Below the pieces are notes generated by a model, which did not search any database, was not told the DNA's origin, and was given only the letters and a program-made list of their open reading frames with translations. A stretch of 64,000 nt of DNA, from the NCBI RefSeq assembly GCF_026625605.1, contig NZ_CP113054.1, forward strand, positions 1,116,001-1,180,000, in the 5' to 3' direction. Shown in pieces: positions 17,664 through 27,404 of the stretch. Position 1 is the stretch's first letter. The number at the start of each line of letters is the position of its first letter. Source of the stretch: Luteolibacter sp. SL250. Lineage in GTDB: Bacteria; Verrucomicrobiota; Verrucomicrobiia; Verrucomicrobiales; Akkermansiaceae. Both the position numbers and the translations under genes were made by a program.

Positions 17664-20336
17664 TCAAGGTTCCCTCACCGCCTTGAGCCGGATGAATTCC
17701 TTGCCGCCACCGATGGGGACCAGCGAACGCGCTTTCATTTTCCGGATCAGACCCGTGTCGCTCAACTCCGTTTCCTCGACGAATCCCGCGCCGTCGCGCC
17801 AAGTGCTCAGATCAACAGACGTCTGGACCAGGTCGGTCAGTCCGTTGCCTGTGACACAGTCATAGGTGAGGGTGAGATAGGTTTGTCCCGAAATTGATTC
17901 GGTTCCCTGGATGGCCGCTCCACCATGGTCCGCGGACTTCGGTCCGTGGTTGGTCAGAAATTCCAGAAGATTGGCGATGCCGTCATGGTCGGGATCCGCG
18001 TTGTCTCCGGAAACCAGCGGATCCAGCAGATCGGCGGCGGTGAACCGGCTTTTCCTCCAATGGTCGAAAGGCAGGTCCTCGATCAACAGTGAGGCTTTGT
18101 TCGGAGATGCGAGGGTGTATCCCGCACCCGCCGAGATGCCGATGGTGAATGTTTCTTCCCCCTCCGCGAGGGAATCGGGGAGCGGGATGAAATCGAGGGA
18201 GGCGGAATCCGCGCCCGCAGGGATCACGACCGAGATGGGGAGACTGCCGTGGTCCGTTCCGTTGGTGGCGGTTCCCCCCAGGGTTAGGGACACGGTGAGA
18301 TCGGACGTGGTGGGCCCTCCGCGGGTGAGCGTGATCTTCGATGAGCGTGGTGCTCCGCTGGCAGCCAACGGTTCCGCCGTCCGTTGGTTGTCCGCCCGCA
18401 ACATGACGGTTCCGGACGTGAGCTGGTTGGTGGCTCCCAGTTCCCGCAGGATGACCGGAGTGACGAAAAGCTGGTAGCCGTTGCTGCCGGGGTGCAGCCC
18501 GTCGCCGACATAGTCATCGTAAACGGATGCACCCTGATCCAGAAGCGCCTGCCAGGCGGGCATGTGGTCGATCACCATCAGACCGCGTTCCTTCCCGGCA
18601 TCCCGGTAGTTCTGTTGGCAGAGCGCGAGGTTCGGCCGGTGGGTTGCCCCTTCGGGATTTGATGGCACATTGATCACCGGGTTCATCACCTGAAGGATCA
18701 CTTCCGCGTAAGGTCGTTCCGTTCGGATCCGGTCGAGCATGTGATCGAGGTTGGCCCGCGCCTGCGCCGGAGTGATGACGCTGTGGTAGCTCGTCCGGAT
18801 CACCGCGTCATTGACGGCGAACTCGATCATCACCGTGCCGGGGAGGTCCGGATCGAGTTGGTTGATGACTTTGGTGGTCAGGTTGTTCTTCCCCCAGAGG
18901 GAATTCTGGCCTCTGCCCCCGCTGTTGATGAGGGTGAGCATGCCCGGGTAGGCCGCGTCCAGCCCGGCCTTCACCTGGCTGGTCCACGCGCCTGCTTCCG
19001 TCAGACTGGTTCCATAGACCACCAGCTTCTGCGGGATGCCTGCGGATAGATTCTCGATGAGCTGGCTGCGGGTGCCGGGTGGTCCATCCTGGATGGTCAC
19101 GGTGCCAGTGGTGCCGGACCCAAGAATATGGCCTGATCCGGGTTGCAAGGTGAGGATAACCGTTTCGTCCGGCTCCACTTCACGATCCGCCGCTGGTTTC
19201 ACCTCGATGATGATCGTGTTGATGTTCGCCGGCATCAATACGGACGTAGGGATGTGGAAGTCCCGGCCGTTCTTCGCGGTTCCGGAGACCGCCAGCGGAA
19301 TGGTGACTTGGTGGATGGAAGTGTCCTGACGGCTGATCTGGAACCGCCCGGTGAGGGGGGCCGGCGCGGTGGGTTCGGTGGCGACCGCATCGACCACGGT
19401 GAGGGAGACCAGCACCGGGTCCGGCTCCGGAGGCGGAGGACCGGTGGGGGTCACCTCCGCCAGTGTGGAAGCGCAGCGCATCTCGTCGAACGAAACGTCC
19501 TGCCCGGGTGAGCCGGCATTGCCGATGCCGAACTGGATGCCGCCGCCATTGTTCAGGTTGTAAATGGTCGCTCCGCTGTAGGTCTGGGTGGCCCTTCCGA
19601 CCAGTTGGTCCGCCCCTGTGCCGAAGGTGGTGACGGCGTCCCACTCCGCCTCTCCGAAGCCTCCGTCGGCATAGTTGGTGAATTGGGCCTCATTCAGGAT
19701 GTAGGTGGTCGCGGTGCGGGTCCCGGAGACGCCGGCGTTGGTGAATTTTCCGATGACCAGATAGGTGGGACCCAGCTCGAGGGCCCCGGTTCCGGTGGTG
19801 GTCGGCGTCACGCTTGATTTCCCATACTGGGTGGCCACAAGCGAGTTGGTGCTTCCCGTGTCGGCATACGTCACGAAGAAGGAATCGCCGGCTCCGCTCG
19901 TATTGGAAGCGTTCATCCGCAGGCTGATCACCGAGTTCACCGTCTTCTCCATCTCCAGCCTCACCAGATGGCTGGTGTAGAAGGTGGACCCGGCGGGCAG
20001 GGTGGGGCCGAGGTACTGATAGCCCATGAACGAGGCCGCGCCCGCCGTGTTTTTGTAGCGACCCCGTCCGCCCCTCACCTGGAGGGATCCGAGTGTCAAA
20101 CCGGAGGACTGGTAGATGTTGGACGTCCCACCTTGGCCGGCGGCACTGGCGCCGGTGATGGTGGAGCCGATCCCCGAGCTGCCCGCGCTTTGGAGTGCCG
20201 GGTTCACCCCGACCAGCGTCTGGCCTTCCGCCACCGACTGGTAGTCAAAGCCATCATACGCGAAGAGAGTGGCGCTGGCGTGCTGGTGACCGCAGAGGGT
20301 ACAGACAGCCGCCGCAAGGATGCTGCGAGGGTTCAT
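17664..20336 (-). CDS. Secreted SGNH/GDSL-type hydrolase with LamG-like and Calx-beta domains
   Basis: An 890-residue exported protein starting at MNPRSILAAAVCTLCG. Residues about 25-295 resemble a concanavalin-like (LamG-type) region. Two Calx-beta domains lie at about 300-415 and 640-755, each with the NGxDF or NGTDH turn and a late acidic EVEPDETV or LAEGEETF strand. Between them, at about 430-630, is an SGNH hydrolase: nucleophile block VYGTSLTEAG, block III FAVNDA and block V DGLHPGSNG. The enzyme likely removes acyl groups from a polysaccharide at the cell surface. The last 130 residues end in an LSTWRDGAGFVEE-type domain. It is divergent from rodA. Confidence 0.82.
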   Translation of the reverse strand: MNPRSILAAAVCTLCGHQHASATLFAYDGFDYQSVAEGQTLVGVNPALQSAGSSGIGSTITGASAAGQGGTSNIYQSSGLTLGSLQVRGGRGRYKNTAGAASFMGYQYLGPTLPAGSTFYTSHLVRLEMEKTVNSVISLRMNASNTSGAGDSFFVTYADTGSTNSLVATQYGKSSVTPTTTGTGALELGPTYLVIGKFTNAGVSGTRTATTYILNEAQFTNYADGGFGEAEWDAVTTFGTGADQLVGRATQTYSGATIYNLNNGGGIQFGIGNAGSPGQDVSFDEMRCASTLAEVTPTGPPPPEPDPVLVSLTVVDAVATEPTAPAPLTGRFQISRQDTSIHQVTIPLAVSGTAKNGRDFHIPTSVLMPANINTIIIEVKPAADREVEPDETVILTLQPGSGHILGSGTTGTVTIQDGPPGTRSQLIENLSAGIPQKLVVYGTSLTEAGAWTSQVKAGLDAAYPGMLTLINSGGRGQNSLWGKNNLTTKVINQLDPDLPGTVMIEFAVNDAVIRTSYHSVITPAQARANLDHMLDRIRTERPYAEVILQVMNPVINVPSNPEGATHRPNLALCQQNYRDAGKERGLMVIDHMPAWQALLDQGASVYDDYVGDGLHPGSNGYQLFVTPVILRELGATNQLTSGTVMLRADNQRTAEPLAASGAPRSSKITLTRGGPTTSDLTVSLTLGGTATNGTDHGSLPISVVIPAGADSASLDFIPLPDSLAEGEETFTIGISAGAGYTLASPNKASLLIEDLPFDHWRKSRFTAADLLDPLVSGDNADPDHDGIANLLEFLTNHGPKSADHGGAAIQGTESISGQTYLTLTYDCVTGNGLTDLVQTSVDLSTWRDGAGFVEETELSDTGLIRKMKARSLVPIGGGKEFIRLKAVREP

Positions 20337-20525
20337 GGGGATTGGGTTTGCCGGATGGAGATGGCATGCATCTCCCGGATGCGGGGAATCGCGTTTTATC
20401 CGTTTTGCTTCCGGGAGGCAAGGTTCCGGACAGGCTACTACCCGTTTGTGGAGTGAATCGTCAGGGAACCCACAGGCGTTTCTTGCCATGGGTTGCTGGC
20501 GGGCTATGGTCGCGCTCGCGCCTTC

Positions 20526-21707
20526 ATGACTCCGTTTTTGAGGAAACTGCTGGGGATGAACTGGGTGCTCGTGCTGGTGATGTACGGGCTCCTGATTTTC
20601 GGCGTGTTCATGATCGAAAGCGCGGCCCGCCACCTTTCCGTCAGCCATGACATCCTGACGAAATACGGTTCCCCGGGCGGTTACTACGCCAGCATGCAGA
20701 AATGGTGGATCCTTGCCGGGAGTGTTGTCTATTTCGGTGCGGCGCTCATTGACTACAAGTGGATCCGCTGGCTGGGGATTCCCTTCTACCTCGTAAGCAT
20801 CACCTTGATGCTCATGGCGATGCAGCAGGATGACAACGTCCACCGGTTGGTCATCGGCGGCTTCAGTTTCCAGCCCGCCCAGCTCGGGATTTCCTCCGGC
20901 ATCGTGCTCATCGCCTGGCTGGTCCAGGATCTGCCGAAGCTGCACCGGTGGTTCGCGGCCCCATTTGTCCGCATCGGCCTCATCGGCGTGCTGGCGGCGG
21001 TTCCTTTCTTCATCGTGATGAAAATGGGCGACATGGGATCAGCCCTGGTCTGGATTCCGGTCTCGATCGTCGCGCTTCTCATCGGTGGCGCGCCATTCCG
21101 CTATATGTCGTTCATGGCGTTGATCGGCGTCGGCCTGCTGCCTCTGCTCTACTTTGTCGCGCTGCCTCTGGTGTCCGAACGGGGTCCCGAACGGATCGAC
21201 GTCTGGCTGCGGATGTTGAACGAAGAGGAGGTGGACTTGCTCGGCCCGGCCTACGCTCCGCACAACGTCTCCATGGCCGTTGGCAAGGCGGGGTGGAAAG
21301 GTGTTGGCTGGAACTCCACGGCCCCGACCTCCCTCCATGAGAAAGGTTTCATCCCGCGGGACACCGCCCACAACGACTATATTTTCGCCGTGATCGCGGA
21401 GGAACTCGGGTTCCGCGGCAGCCTTCTGCTCATCACCGCGTTCGCGCTGCTGCTCATCCAGGGGCTTTTCATCGCCTTTTACAGCCGGGATGTGGCCGGA
21501 CGTTTGCTGGCGTCGCTGGTGGTCGCGCTCTTTTTCGCCCACGTGTTCGAAAGCATCGGCATGTGCGTGCTGCTCATGCCCATCACCGGTATCCCCCTCC
21601 CGCTGGTCAGCTATTCCGGCACGTTCGCGGTCATCTGCATGTTCCTCCTGGGGCTGGTCCAGAGCGTCTGGATCCACCGCCATGAGCGCGTCGCGACTGC
21701 CGAATGA
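20526..21707 (+). CDS. rodA: Rod-shape/cell-division SEDS protein, RodA/FtsW family
   Basis: A 393-residue polytopic membrane protein with about ten hydrophobic segments. It carries the SEDS hallmarks: HNDYIFAVIAEELGFRGSLL in the large periplasmic loop and following helix, and the terminal GIPLPLVSYSG motif. SEDS proteins polymerise lipid II glycan strands during elongation (RodA) or division (FtsW); the N-terminus (TPFLRKLLGMNWVLVL) is more RodA-like. The start is set at the ATG before TPFL; a second Met ten codons later is possible. No mre or pbp genes are adjacent. Confidence 0.85.
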   Translation: MTPFLRKLLGMNWVLVLVMYGLLIFGVFMIESAARHLSVSHDILTKYGSPGGYYASMQKWWILAGSVVYFGAALIDYKWIRWLGIPFYLVSITLMLMAMQQDDNVHRLVIGGFSFQPAQLGISSGIVLIAWLVQDLPKLHRWFAAPFVRIGLIGVLAAVPFFIVMKMGDMGSALVWIPVSIVALLIGGAPFRYMSFMALIGVGLLPLLYFVALPLVSERGPERIDVWLRMLNEEEVDLLGPAYAPHNVSMAVGKAGWKGVGWNSTAPTSLHEKGFIPRDTAHNDYIFAVIAEELGFRGSLLLITAFALLLIQGLFIAFYSRDVAGRLLASLVVALFFAHVFESIGMCVLLMPITGIPLPLVSYSGTFAVICMFLLGLVQSVWIHRHERVATAE

Positions 21708-21723
21708 GACGGGATTTCCGTAA

Positions 21724-21766
21724 AAATTAGACGTCTGTTTGACAATATTGATCGGTCGTTTAATTT
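21724..21766. promoter_or_regulatory. Candidate operator/promoter of the cecR-ybhGFSR operon
   Basis: AAATTAGACG (21724-21733) and CGTTTAATTT (21757-21766) are inverted arms matching at 9 of 10 positions around a common centre. A TTGACA -35 hexamer lies inside at 21739-21744, with TAATTT 16 bp further as a weak -10. The arms end 6 bp before the GTG start, so a TetR-type repressor bound here would block RNA polymerase. The spacing also leaves room for a leaderless transcript. This is read from symmetry only. Confidence 0.55.
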
Positions 21767-21772
21767 GGTGTC

Positions 21773-22471
21773 GTGAACGCTGAATTATTCGCAACCAATC
21801 CGACCAAGGGAGAGCAAGCAAAGCGGCGGCTGCTGCTGGCCGCCCTGGAGAAGATCGGGGAAAAGGGATACGAGAACGCCTCCGTGCGGGAAATCGCCGA
21901 TGCCGCCGGCCAGAATGTGGCGGCGATCGCCTACTACTTCGGCAACAAGGAGAACCTTTACGGCGAGGTGATCGAGGGCATCATCCGCTACCTCAGCGGT
22001 GCCTTCGGCGGGCTGGCTGCCGAAGCGAAGCAACTGCTCGAAAGCGGCCAGATGACCGGTGAGCGCGGGGCGGACCTGTTGAAGAGGATGCTCCGCACGC
22101 TGCTGGTGGAGCACCTCGAACGGAACGAGATCGGCAAGCTGCGCAACGTGATGATCCGCGAGCAGGCATCGCCGACGGCGGCATTCGAGAAGCTCTACAC
22201 GCGGGGGATGAAACCTTTGCACGAATTTTTCACCCGGACGCTGGCAGCGGCTTCAGGGGAGGATCCGGAATCCCACCAAGCGATCATCCGCTCGCACGCG
22301 CTTTTCGGCCAGGTGCTGGGATTCACGGTGGCGCGCAGTACGATCCTGCGGCGGCTGGGGGTGGAGAAGCTGGAGAAGGAACACGCGGAACTCATCGCAG
22401 GGGTGATCGACGAGCATGTTGATTTCATCTGCGGCGCGCTGATCACGAGGAAAGGAAAGGCATCGGAATGA
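21773..22471 (+). CDS. cecR: TetR-family repressor, CecR (YbiH) type
   Basis: A 232-residue regulator with a GTG start. Residues about 10-60 form the TetR helix-turn-helix (KGYENASVREIADAAGQNVAAIAYYF), and the remainder matches the CecR/DUF1956 ligand-binding domain in length and in the segment ARSTILRRLG. In E. coli CecR controls the ybhG-ybhF-ybhS-ybhR exporter. The same set follows here with 4-bp overlaps, so autoregulation through the upstream inverted repeat is a reasonable inference. The inducer is unknown. Confidence 0.88.
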   Translation: MNAELFATNPTKGEQAKRRLLLAALEKIGEKGYENASVREIADAAGQNVAAIAYYFGNKENLYGEVIEGIIRYLSGAFGGLAAEAKQLLESGQMTGERGADLLKRMLRTLLVEHLERNEIGKLRNVMIREQASPTAAFEKLYTRGMKPLHEFFTRTLAAASGEDPESHQAIIRSHALFGQVLGFTVARSTILRRLGVEKLEKEHAELIAGVIDEHVDFICGALITRKGKASE

Positions 22472-23442
22472 AGAAAGGACTCATCGTGCTGGTTGCGCTG
22501 GCCGCTCTCGCCGCGGGTGGGTGGTATTTTTACGGGAAATACCGTCATGACCATGAGCCGCTGACGCTTTACGGAAATGTGGACATCCGCGGGGTGGATC
22601 TGGGTTTCCGGGTGGGCGGGAAGCTGGTGGAGGTACTGAAGGATGAAGGGGACGTCGTGAAAGCGGGCGAGCTGCTCGCGCGGATCGACGGGGTGCCCTA
22701 CCAACGGGAGATCGAGCAGGCGAAGGCCGCGCTCGCCACGGCGGAGGCGGACCTGCGGTTGAAGAAAGCGGGCTACCGTGCGGAGGAGATCGAGCAGGCG
22801 CGGGCGACCGTCGCGCAGAACACCGCGTCGCGGGACAACGCCCGGCGTATCTTCGACCGCCAGACGGAACTGGTGCGTGGCGGCAGCATCGCGAGGCAGG
22901 ATCTGGAAACCGCGCAGACGGGCCTGGAGGAAGCGACACAGAGGGTGAAGGTGTCGGAGGCGAACCTGAAGCAACTGGAGGCCGGTTTCCGCGTGGAGGA
23001 GATCCAGGCGGCGGAGGCACAGGTGGCGCAGGCAAAGGCCGCGTTGGAGACGGCGGAGATCCGGCTGGCGGATGCGGAGCTGAAAGCACCTGCCGATGGC
23101 GTTCTGATGACGCGTGCGCTGGAGCCGGGCACCATCATCCAGGCGGGGGCGACGGTGCTTTCCATCTCTCTGGAGAATCCGGTGTGGGTGCGCGCCTACG
23201 TTCATGAGACGGAACTCGGCCAGGTGCCACCTGGCACCGAAGTGCTGCTTTCCACCGATGGTCGGCCGAACAAGCCGTTCCATGGCAAGGTCGGCTTTGT
23301 TTCGCCACGGGCGGAGTTCACGCCGAAGTCGGTGGAGACACCCCATCTGAGGACATCGTTGGTCTATCGCCTGCGGATCATCGTGGATGATACGGATGGC
23401 ACACTGCGGCAGGGCATGCCGGTCACCGTGACGCTGAAGTGA
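22468..23442 (+). CDS. ybhG: Periplasmic membrane-fusion (HlyD-type) protein, YbhG-like
   Basis: A 324-residue adaptor with an N-terminal membrane anchor (residues about 4-22), a lipoyl-like half motif (GGKLVEVLKDEGDVVKAGELLARID) and a long alpha-helical hairpin (about 75-200) rich in A, E, Q and R. A second lipoyl half (APADGVLMTRALEPGTIIQAG) and a beta-barrel domain follow. It bridges the inner-membrane ABC transporter to an outer-membrane channel, which is not encoded here. It overlaps the regulator by 4 bp and the ATPase gene by about 1 bp. Confidence 0.88.
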   Translation: MKKGLIVLVALAALAAGGWYFYGKYRHDHEPLTLYGNVDIRGVDLGFRVGGKLVEVLKDEGDVVKAGELLARIDGVPYQREIEQAKAALATAEADLRLKKAGYRAEEIEQARATVAQNTASRDNARRIFDRQTELVRGGSIARQDLETAQTGLEEATQRVKVSEANLKQLEAGFRVEEIQAAEAQVAQAKAALETAEIRLADAELKAPADGVLMTRALEPGTIIQAGATVLSISLENPVWVRAYVHETELGQVPPGTEVLLSTDGRPNKPFHGKVGFVSPRAEFTPKSVETPHLRTSLVYRLRIIVDDTDGTLRQGMPVTVTLK

Positions 23443-25163
23443 TGCCGGAAGTCGTGGTCAGTTTCCGCGGGGTGACGAAGACCTTCAAAGGGATGGAGGG
23501 TTCCGCGCTGGATGATGTCTCCGGAGAGATCCGCACGGGCGTCATCACCGGGCTCGCCGGGCCGGATGGCGCGGGGAAGACCACCCTGCTGCGGCTGATC
23601 GCAGGGCTGCTGGAAGCGGACAAGGGCGGGATCTCCACCCTGGGGCACGACCCGGTGGAGGAGGCTGCGGCGATCCGGACGGCGGTGGGTTACATGCCGC
23701 AGAAGTTCGGCCTTTATGAAGATCTGACCGTGATCGAGAACCTCACGCTGCACGCGGACCTGCGCGACGTCATCGGAGAGGAGAGGAAGGAAACATTCGA
23801 TCGCCTGCTGGAGTTCACGGACCTGAAGCGGTTCACGGATCGCTTTGCGGGCAAACTCTCGGGAGGGATGAAGCAGAAGCTCGGGCTGGCCTGCGCGCTG
23901 CTGGGGAAGCCGAAGCTGCTGCTGCTGGATGAACCGGGCGTGGGAGTGGACCCCATCTCGCGGAAAGAGCTGTGGGGCATGGTGGAGGATCTGGTGGAGC
24001 AGGGGATCGCGGTGGTGTGGAGCACCGCCTATCTGGATGAGGCGGAGCTTTGCGGCACGACCATCGTCCTCAACGAGGGGAAGGTGCTTTTCACCGGCAC
24101 ACCAGCGGAGATGACCGCCCCGCTGGAGAAGCGCGTCTTTCATCTGAAGAACCTCGCGGAGGGGAAACGGCGGCTGCTCACCCGCGCGCTGGCCCGGCCG
24201 GAGGTGACGGACGGATCGATCCAGGGACACAACCTGCGGCTCACCCTGAAGAAAGGCGCGCGGGCGTTTCCGCCGGATGAGATCACGGCCGGGGGTGGTG
24301 CGGAATGGGCGGAGGTGGCGCCGCGGTTCGAGGACGCGTTCATCGATATGCTCGGAGGCGGGCCGGAAGGGGAGTCCGTGCTGGCAAAACACATGCCGGA
24401 GATCCCGGATGATGGCGCGGTGGTGATCGAGGCGGATAGTCTGACGAAGAAGTTCGGCGACTTCGCGGCGACGGATCAGGTGAGTTTCAAGGTGAAGCGC
24501 GGGGAGATCTACGGCCTGCTGGGGCCCAACGGCGCTGGGAAATCCACCACCTTCAAGATGATGTGCGGCCTGCTGGTGCCGACGGCTGGCCGCGCGTCCG
24601 TGGTGGGGCTGGACCTGCGGCACAGTGCGGGCGAAGCCCGGCAGAAGCTGGGCTACATGGCGCAGAAGTTCTCCCTCTATGGCGGCCTGACCGTAGCGCA
24701 GAATCTGGAGTTTTTCTCCGGGATCTACGGACTGAATGGCAGGCGGCGGAAGGATAAGTGCCGTGACATGGCGGACATCTTCCACCTGGGACCGTTCCTG
24801 AAGTCGAAGACGGATTCGCTGTCGCTGGGTTACAAGCAGCGGCTGGCGCTGGCCTGTTCCGTGATGCATGAGCCGGACATCCTGTTCCTGGACGAGCCGA
24901 CATCCGGCGTGGACCCGGTGACGCGGCGGGAGTTCTGGACCCACATCAACGGGTTGGTGGAGCGCGGTGTGACGGTGATGGTGACCACGCACTTCATGGA
25001 TGAAGCGGAGTACTGCGACCGCATCGGCCTCGTGTTCCGCGGTCAGCTCATCGCCAATGGCACGCCGGATGAACTGAAGGAAATGGTGGCGACGCAGGAC
25101 AACCCGGATCCGACGATGGAGGATGCGTTCATCGGTCTGGTGACAGGAAAGGAGGAGGCATGA
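23442..25163 (+). CDS. ybhF: ABC transporter ATPase with two nucleotide-binding domains, YbhF-like
   Basis: A 573-residue cytoplasmic ATPase made of two fused ABC domains. Domain 1 has Walker A GPDGAGKTT, signature LSGGMKQK and Walker B LLLLDEPGVGVDP. Domain 2 has Walker A GPNGAGKST, a degenerate signature LSLGYKQR and Walker B ILFLDEPTSGVDP. This double-domain form is typical of YbhF. The start is taken at the ATG overlapping the upstream stop (TGATG); a GTG one codon earlier is equally possible. It powers the two following permeases. Confidence 0.9.
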   Translation: MPEVVVSFRGVTKTFKGMEGSALDDVSGEIRTGVITGLAGPDGAGKTTLLRLIAGLLEADKGGISTLGHDPVEEAAAIRTAVGYMPQKFGLYEDLTVIENLTLHADLRDVIGEERKETFDRLLEFTDLKRFTDRFAGKLSGGMKQKLGLACALLGKPKLLLLDEPGVGVDPISRKELWGMVEDLVEQGIAVVWSTAYLDEAELCGTTIVLNEGKVLFTGTPAEMTAPLEKRVFHLKNLAEGKRRLLTRALARPEVTDGSIQGHNLRLTLKKGARAFPPDEITAGGGAEWAEVAPRFEDAFIDMLGGGPEGESVLAKHMPEIPDDGAVVIEADSLTKKFGDFAATDQVSFKVKRGEIYGLLGPNGAGKSTTFKMMCGLLVPTAGRASVVGLDLRHSAGEARQKLGYMAQKFSLYGGLTVAQNLEFFSGIYGLNGRRRKDKCRDMADIFHLGPFLKSKTDSLSLGYKQRLALACSVMHEPDILFLDEPTSGVDPVTRREFWTHINGLVERGVTVMVTTHFMDEAEYCDRIGLVFRGQLIANGTPDELKEMVATQDNPDPTMEDAFIGLVTGKEEA

Positions 25164-26281
25164 TCTCCTGGCGGCGGCTGCGGGCGCTGTGCTGGAAGGA
25201 GACGCTGCAGATCTTCCGGGATCCGAGCAGCAACCTGATCGCGTTCATCCTGCCGGTGCTGATGCTTCTCATCTTCGGCTTCGGCATCAACCTGGATTCC
25301 TCGAGATTGCGGGTGGGCCTGTGGGTGGAGGATGAAGGGCAGGAGGCGGATGCGTTCGTCTCTGCGCTGACGGGTTCGTCCTACCTGGAGATCCATTCGT
25401 TCGGCTCCCGGGAAAAGATGGAACGGGCGATGATTGATTCGCAGATCCGCGGCTTTGTGGTCATCCCGGAAGATTTCTCACGGCGGATGAAACATCCGGA
25501 TGACACCGCACCGGTGCAAGTGGTCGCGGATGGATCGGAACCGAACATCGCGCAGTTCGTCAGTGCGACGGTGAACGGCGTGTGGCAGACGTGGCAGGCG
25601 CAGCGGGCGGAGGACAAGGGGTTGGAAATGAAGCGGGAGATTTCCATGGAGCCGCGGTACTGGTTCAACCCGTCCGCGGAGAGCCGGAACTTCCTCATTC
25701 CCGGCTCCATCACGGTGATCATGACCGTCATCGGCGCGCTGCTCACCTCTCTGGTCGTGGCGCGTGAGTGGGAGCGGGGGACGATGGAGGCGCTGCTGGC
25801 CTCCCCGGTCACCCGCACGGAACTGCTGTTGAGCAAGATCATCCCCTACTACGTGCTGGGCATGGTCTCGCTGCTGCTGTGTGTGGCGATGGCGAAGTGG
25901 GTGATGGGCGTGCCGTTCCGTGGATCCATCCTCGCGCTGTGGGTGATCGGTTCGTTTTTCCTGCTGAGCGTTCTGGGGATCGGGCTGGCGATCTCAACGG
26001 CGACGCGGAACCAATTCAATGCGGCGCAGGCTGCGCTCAATGCCGCCTTCCTCCCCGCGATGATGCTGTCCGGCTTCATCTATGAAATCTCCAGCATGCC
26101 GCTGGTGCTGCGGGTGATCACCCACGTGATTCCGGCGCGATACTTCGTGGATGCGATGCAGACGATCTTCCAGGCGGGCGCGGAGTGGAAGCTGCTGTGG
26201 CCGGAGGTCCTGATGCTGATGGCGTCCTCCGCGTTCTTCATCGGCCTGACGGCGAAACTGACGGGAAGGAGGATGGAATGA
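25160..26281 (+). CDS. ybhS: ABC-2 type exporter permease, YbhS-like
   Basis: A 373-residue membrane protein with an N-terminal membrane helix, a large extracytoplasmic domain (about 45-170) and five C-terminal helices, the ABC2_membrane_3 layout. The segment VAREWERGTMEALLASPVT is the conserved coupling region of this family. It overlaps both neighbours by 4 bp, consistent with one transcript and a heterodimeric transporter with the next gene product. Confidence 0.88.
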   Translation: MISWRRLRALCWKETLQIFRDPSSNLIAFILPVLMLLIFGFGINLDSSRLRVGLWVEDEGQEADAFVSALTGSSYLEIHSFGSREKMERAMIDSQIRGFVVIPEDFSRRMKHPDDTAPVQVVADGSEPNIAQFVSATVNGVWQTWQAQRAEDKGLEMKREISMEPRYWFNPSAESRNFLIPGSITVIMTVIGALLTSLVVAREWERGTMEALLASPVTRTELLLSKIIPYYVLGMVSLLLCVAMAKWVMGVPFRGSILALWVIGSFFLLSVLGIGLAISTATRNQFNAAQAALNAAFLPAMMLSGFIYEISSMPLVLRVITHVIPARYFVDAMQTIFQAGAEWKLLWPEVLMLMASSAFFIGLTAKLTGRRME

Positions 26282-27390
26282 ACTTTTTCAACCGCATCCG
26301 TTCGCTGGTCGTGAAAGAGCTGCGCTCGCTGTTCAACGACAAGTCGGGCCGCGTGCTGCTGTTCGTGCCGGTGGTGATGCAGTCGATCCTGTTTCCCGCG
26401 GCGGCGACGCTCGAGGTCAAGAACGCGTCCATCGCCGTATACAACCAGGACAGCGGGCAGGCATCCGTGGAGCTGATGCAGCGCTTCGCGGCATCCCGGG
26501 CGTTCACGGAGTTCATCCGCGTGGGAAGTCAGAAGGAAGTGGAGGACGTGATCGGCACGCGCGAGGCGATTGTGGCGGTGCGGATCCCGGAGGATTTCTC
26601 CCGCAGGATCACGGCGGGGGAAACGGCTCCGGTGCAGGTGTTGCTGGACGGCAGGCGCTCGAACAGCGCGCAGATTGTGTTCGGCTACATGCAGTCGATC
26701 CTGGAGGATTACCTGAAGGATCGCGCGGAGGCGAAGGGGCGCACGATGCCGACGGAGATCGTCACGCGGAATTGGTTCAACCCGGTGCTGGACTACCCGA
26801 ACTACATCCTGCCGAACCTGATCGCGGTGATCACGACCATCGGCTCGCTGATCGTGACGGCGCTGTCGGTGGCGCGGGAACGGGAACAGGGCACCTTCGA
26901 CCAGTTGCTGGTCTCCCCTCTGACACCGGAGATGATCATGATCGGCAAGGCGGTGCCGGCGATGCTGGTGGCCTTCTTCCAGGCGACGCTGATCCTGGGG
27001 GTGGCGGTGTTCGTTTATCAGGTGCCGTTCCGCGGCAGCCTGCCGCTGCTCTATGGCGGGATGTTTTTCTACTCGCTCTCACTGGTGGGCGTGGGGCTGA
27101 TGATTTCCTCCATCAGCAAGACGCAGCAGCAGGCCTTCCTCGGTGCCTTCGTGTTCATGATGCCGGCGGTGCTGCTGTCCGGCTTCAGCTCACCGGTGGA
27201 GAACATGCCGCCCTGGCTGCAGACGGTGACGTGGGCGAACCCGGTGCGGCACTTCGTGGAAGTGGTGAAGGGCGTTTTCCTCAAGGATGCCTCGTTCGAA
27301 AGGATCCTGACACTCATCGGCCCGCTGGCGGTGATCAGCGTGTTCACGTTGACGGTGGCGGCGGTGATGTTCCGGCGGAAAACGGGGTGA
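26278..27390 (+). CDS. ybhR: ABC-2 type exporter permease, YbhR-like
   Basis: A 370-residue paralogue of the preceding permease with the same layout; the conserved VAREREQGTFDQLLVSPLT region lies before the last helices. The start is the ATG that overlaps the preceding stop; the frame is open upstream but that part is a shadow of ybhS. It is the last gene of the operon and converges on the next gene with a 14-bp gap. Confidence 0.88.
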   Translation: MNFFNRIRSLVVKELRSLFNDKSGRVLLFVPVVMQSILFPAAATLEVKNASIAVYNQDSGQASVELMQRFAASRAFTEFIRVGSQKEVEDVIGTREAIVAVRIPEDFSRRITAGETAPVQVLLDGRRSNSAQIVFGYMQSILEDYLKDRAEAKGRTMPTEIVTRNWFNPVLDYPNYILPNLIAVITTIGSLIVTALSVAREREQGTFDQLLVSPLTPEMIMIGKAVPAMLVAFFQATLILGVAVFVYQVPFRGSLPLLYGGMFFYSLSLVGVGLMISSISKTQQQAFLGAFVFMMPAVLLSGFSSPVENMPPWLQTVTWANPVRHFVEVVKGVFLKDASFERILTLIGPLAVISVFTLTVAAVMFRRKTG

Positions 27391-27404
27391 GGGACGGTGT
27401 CCGC

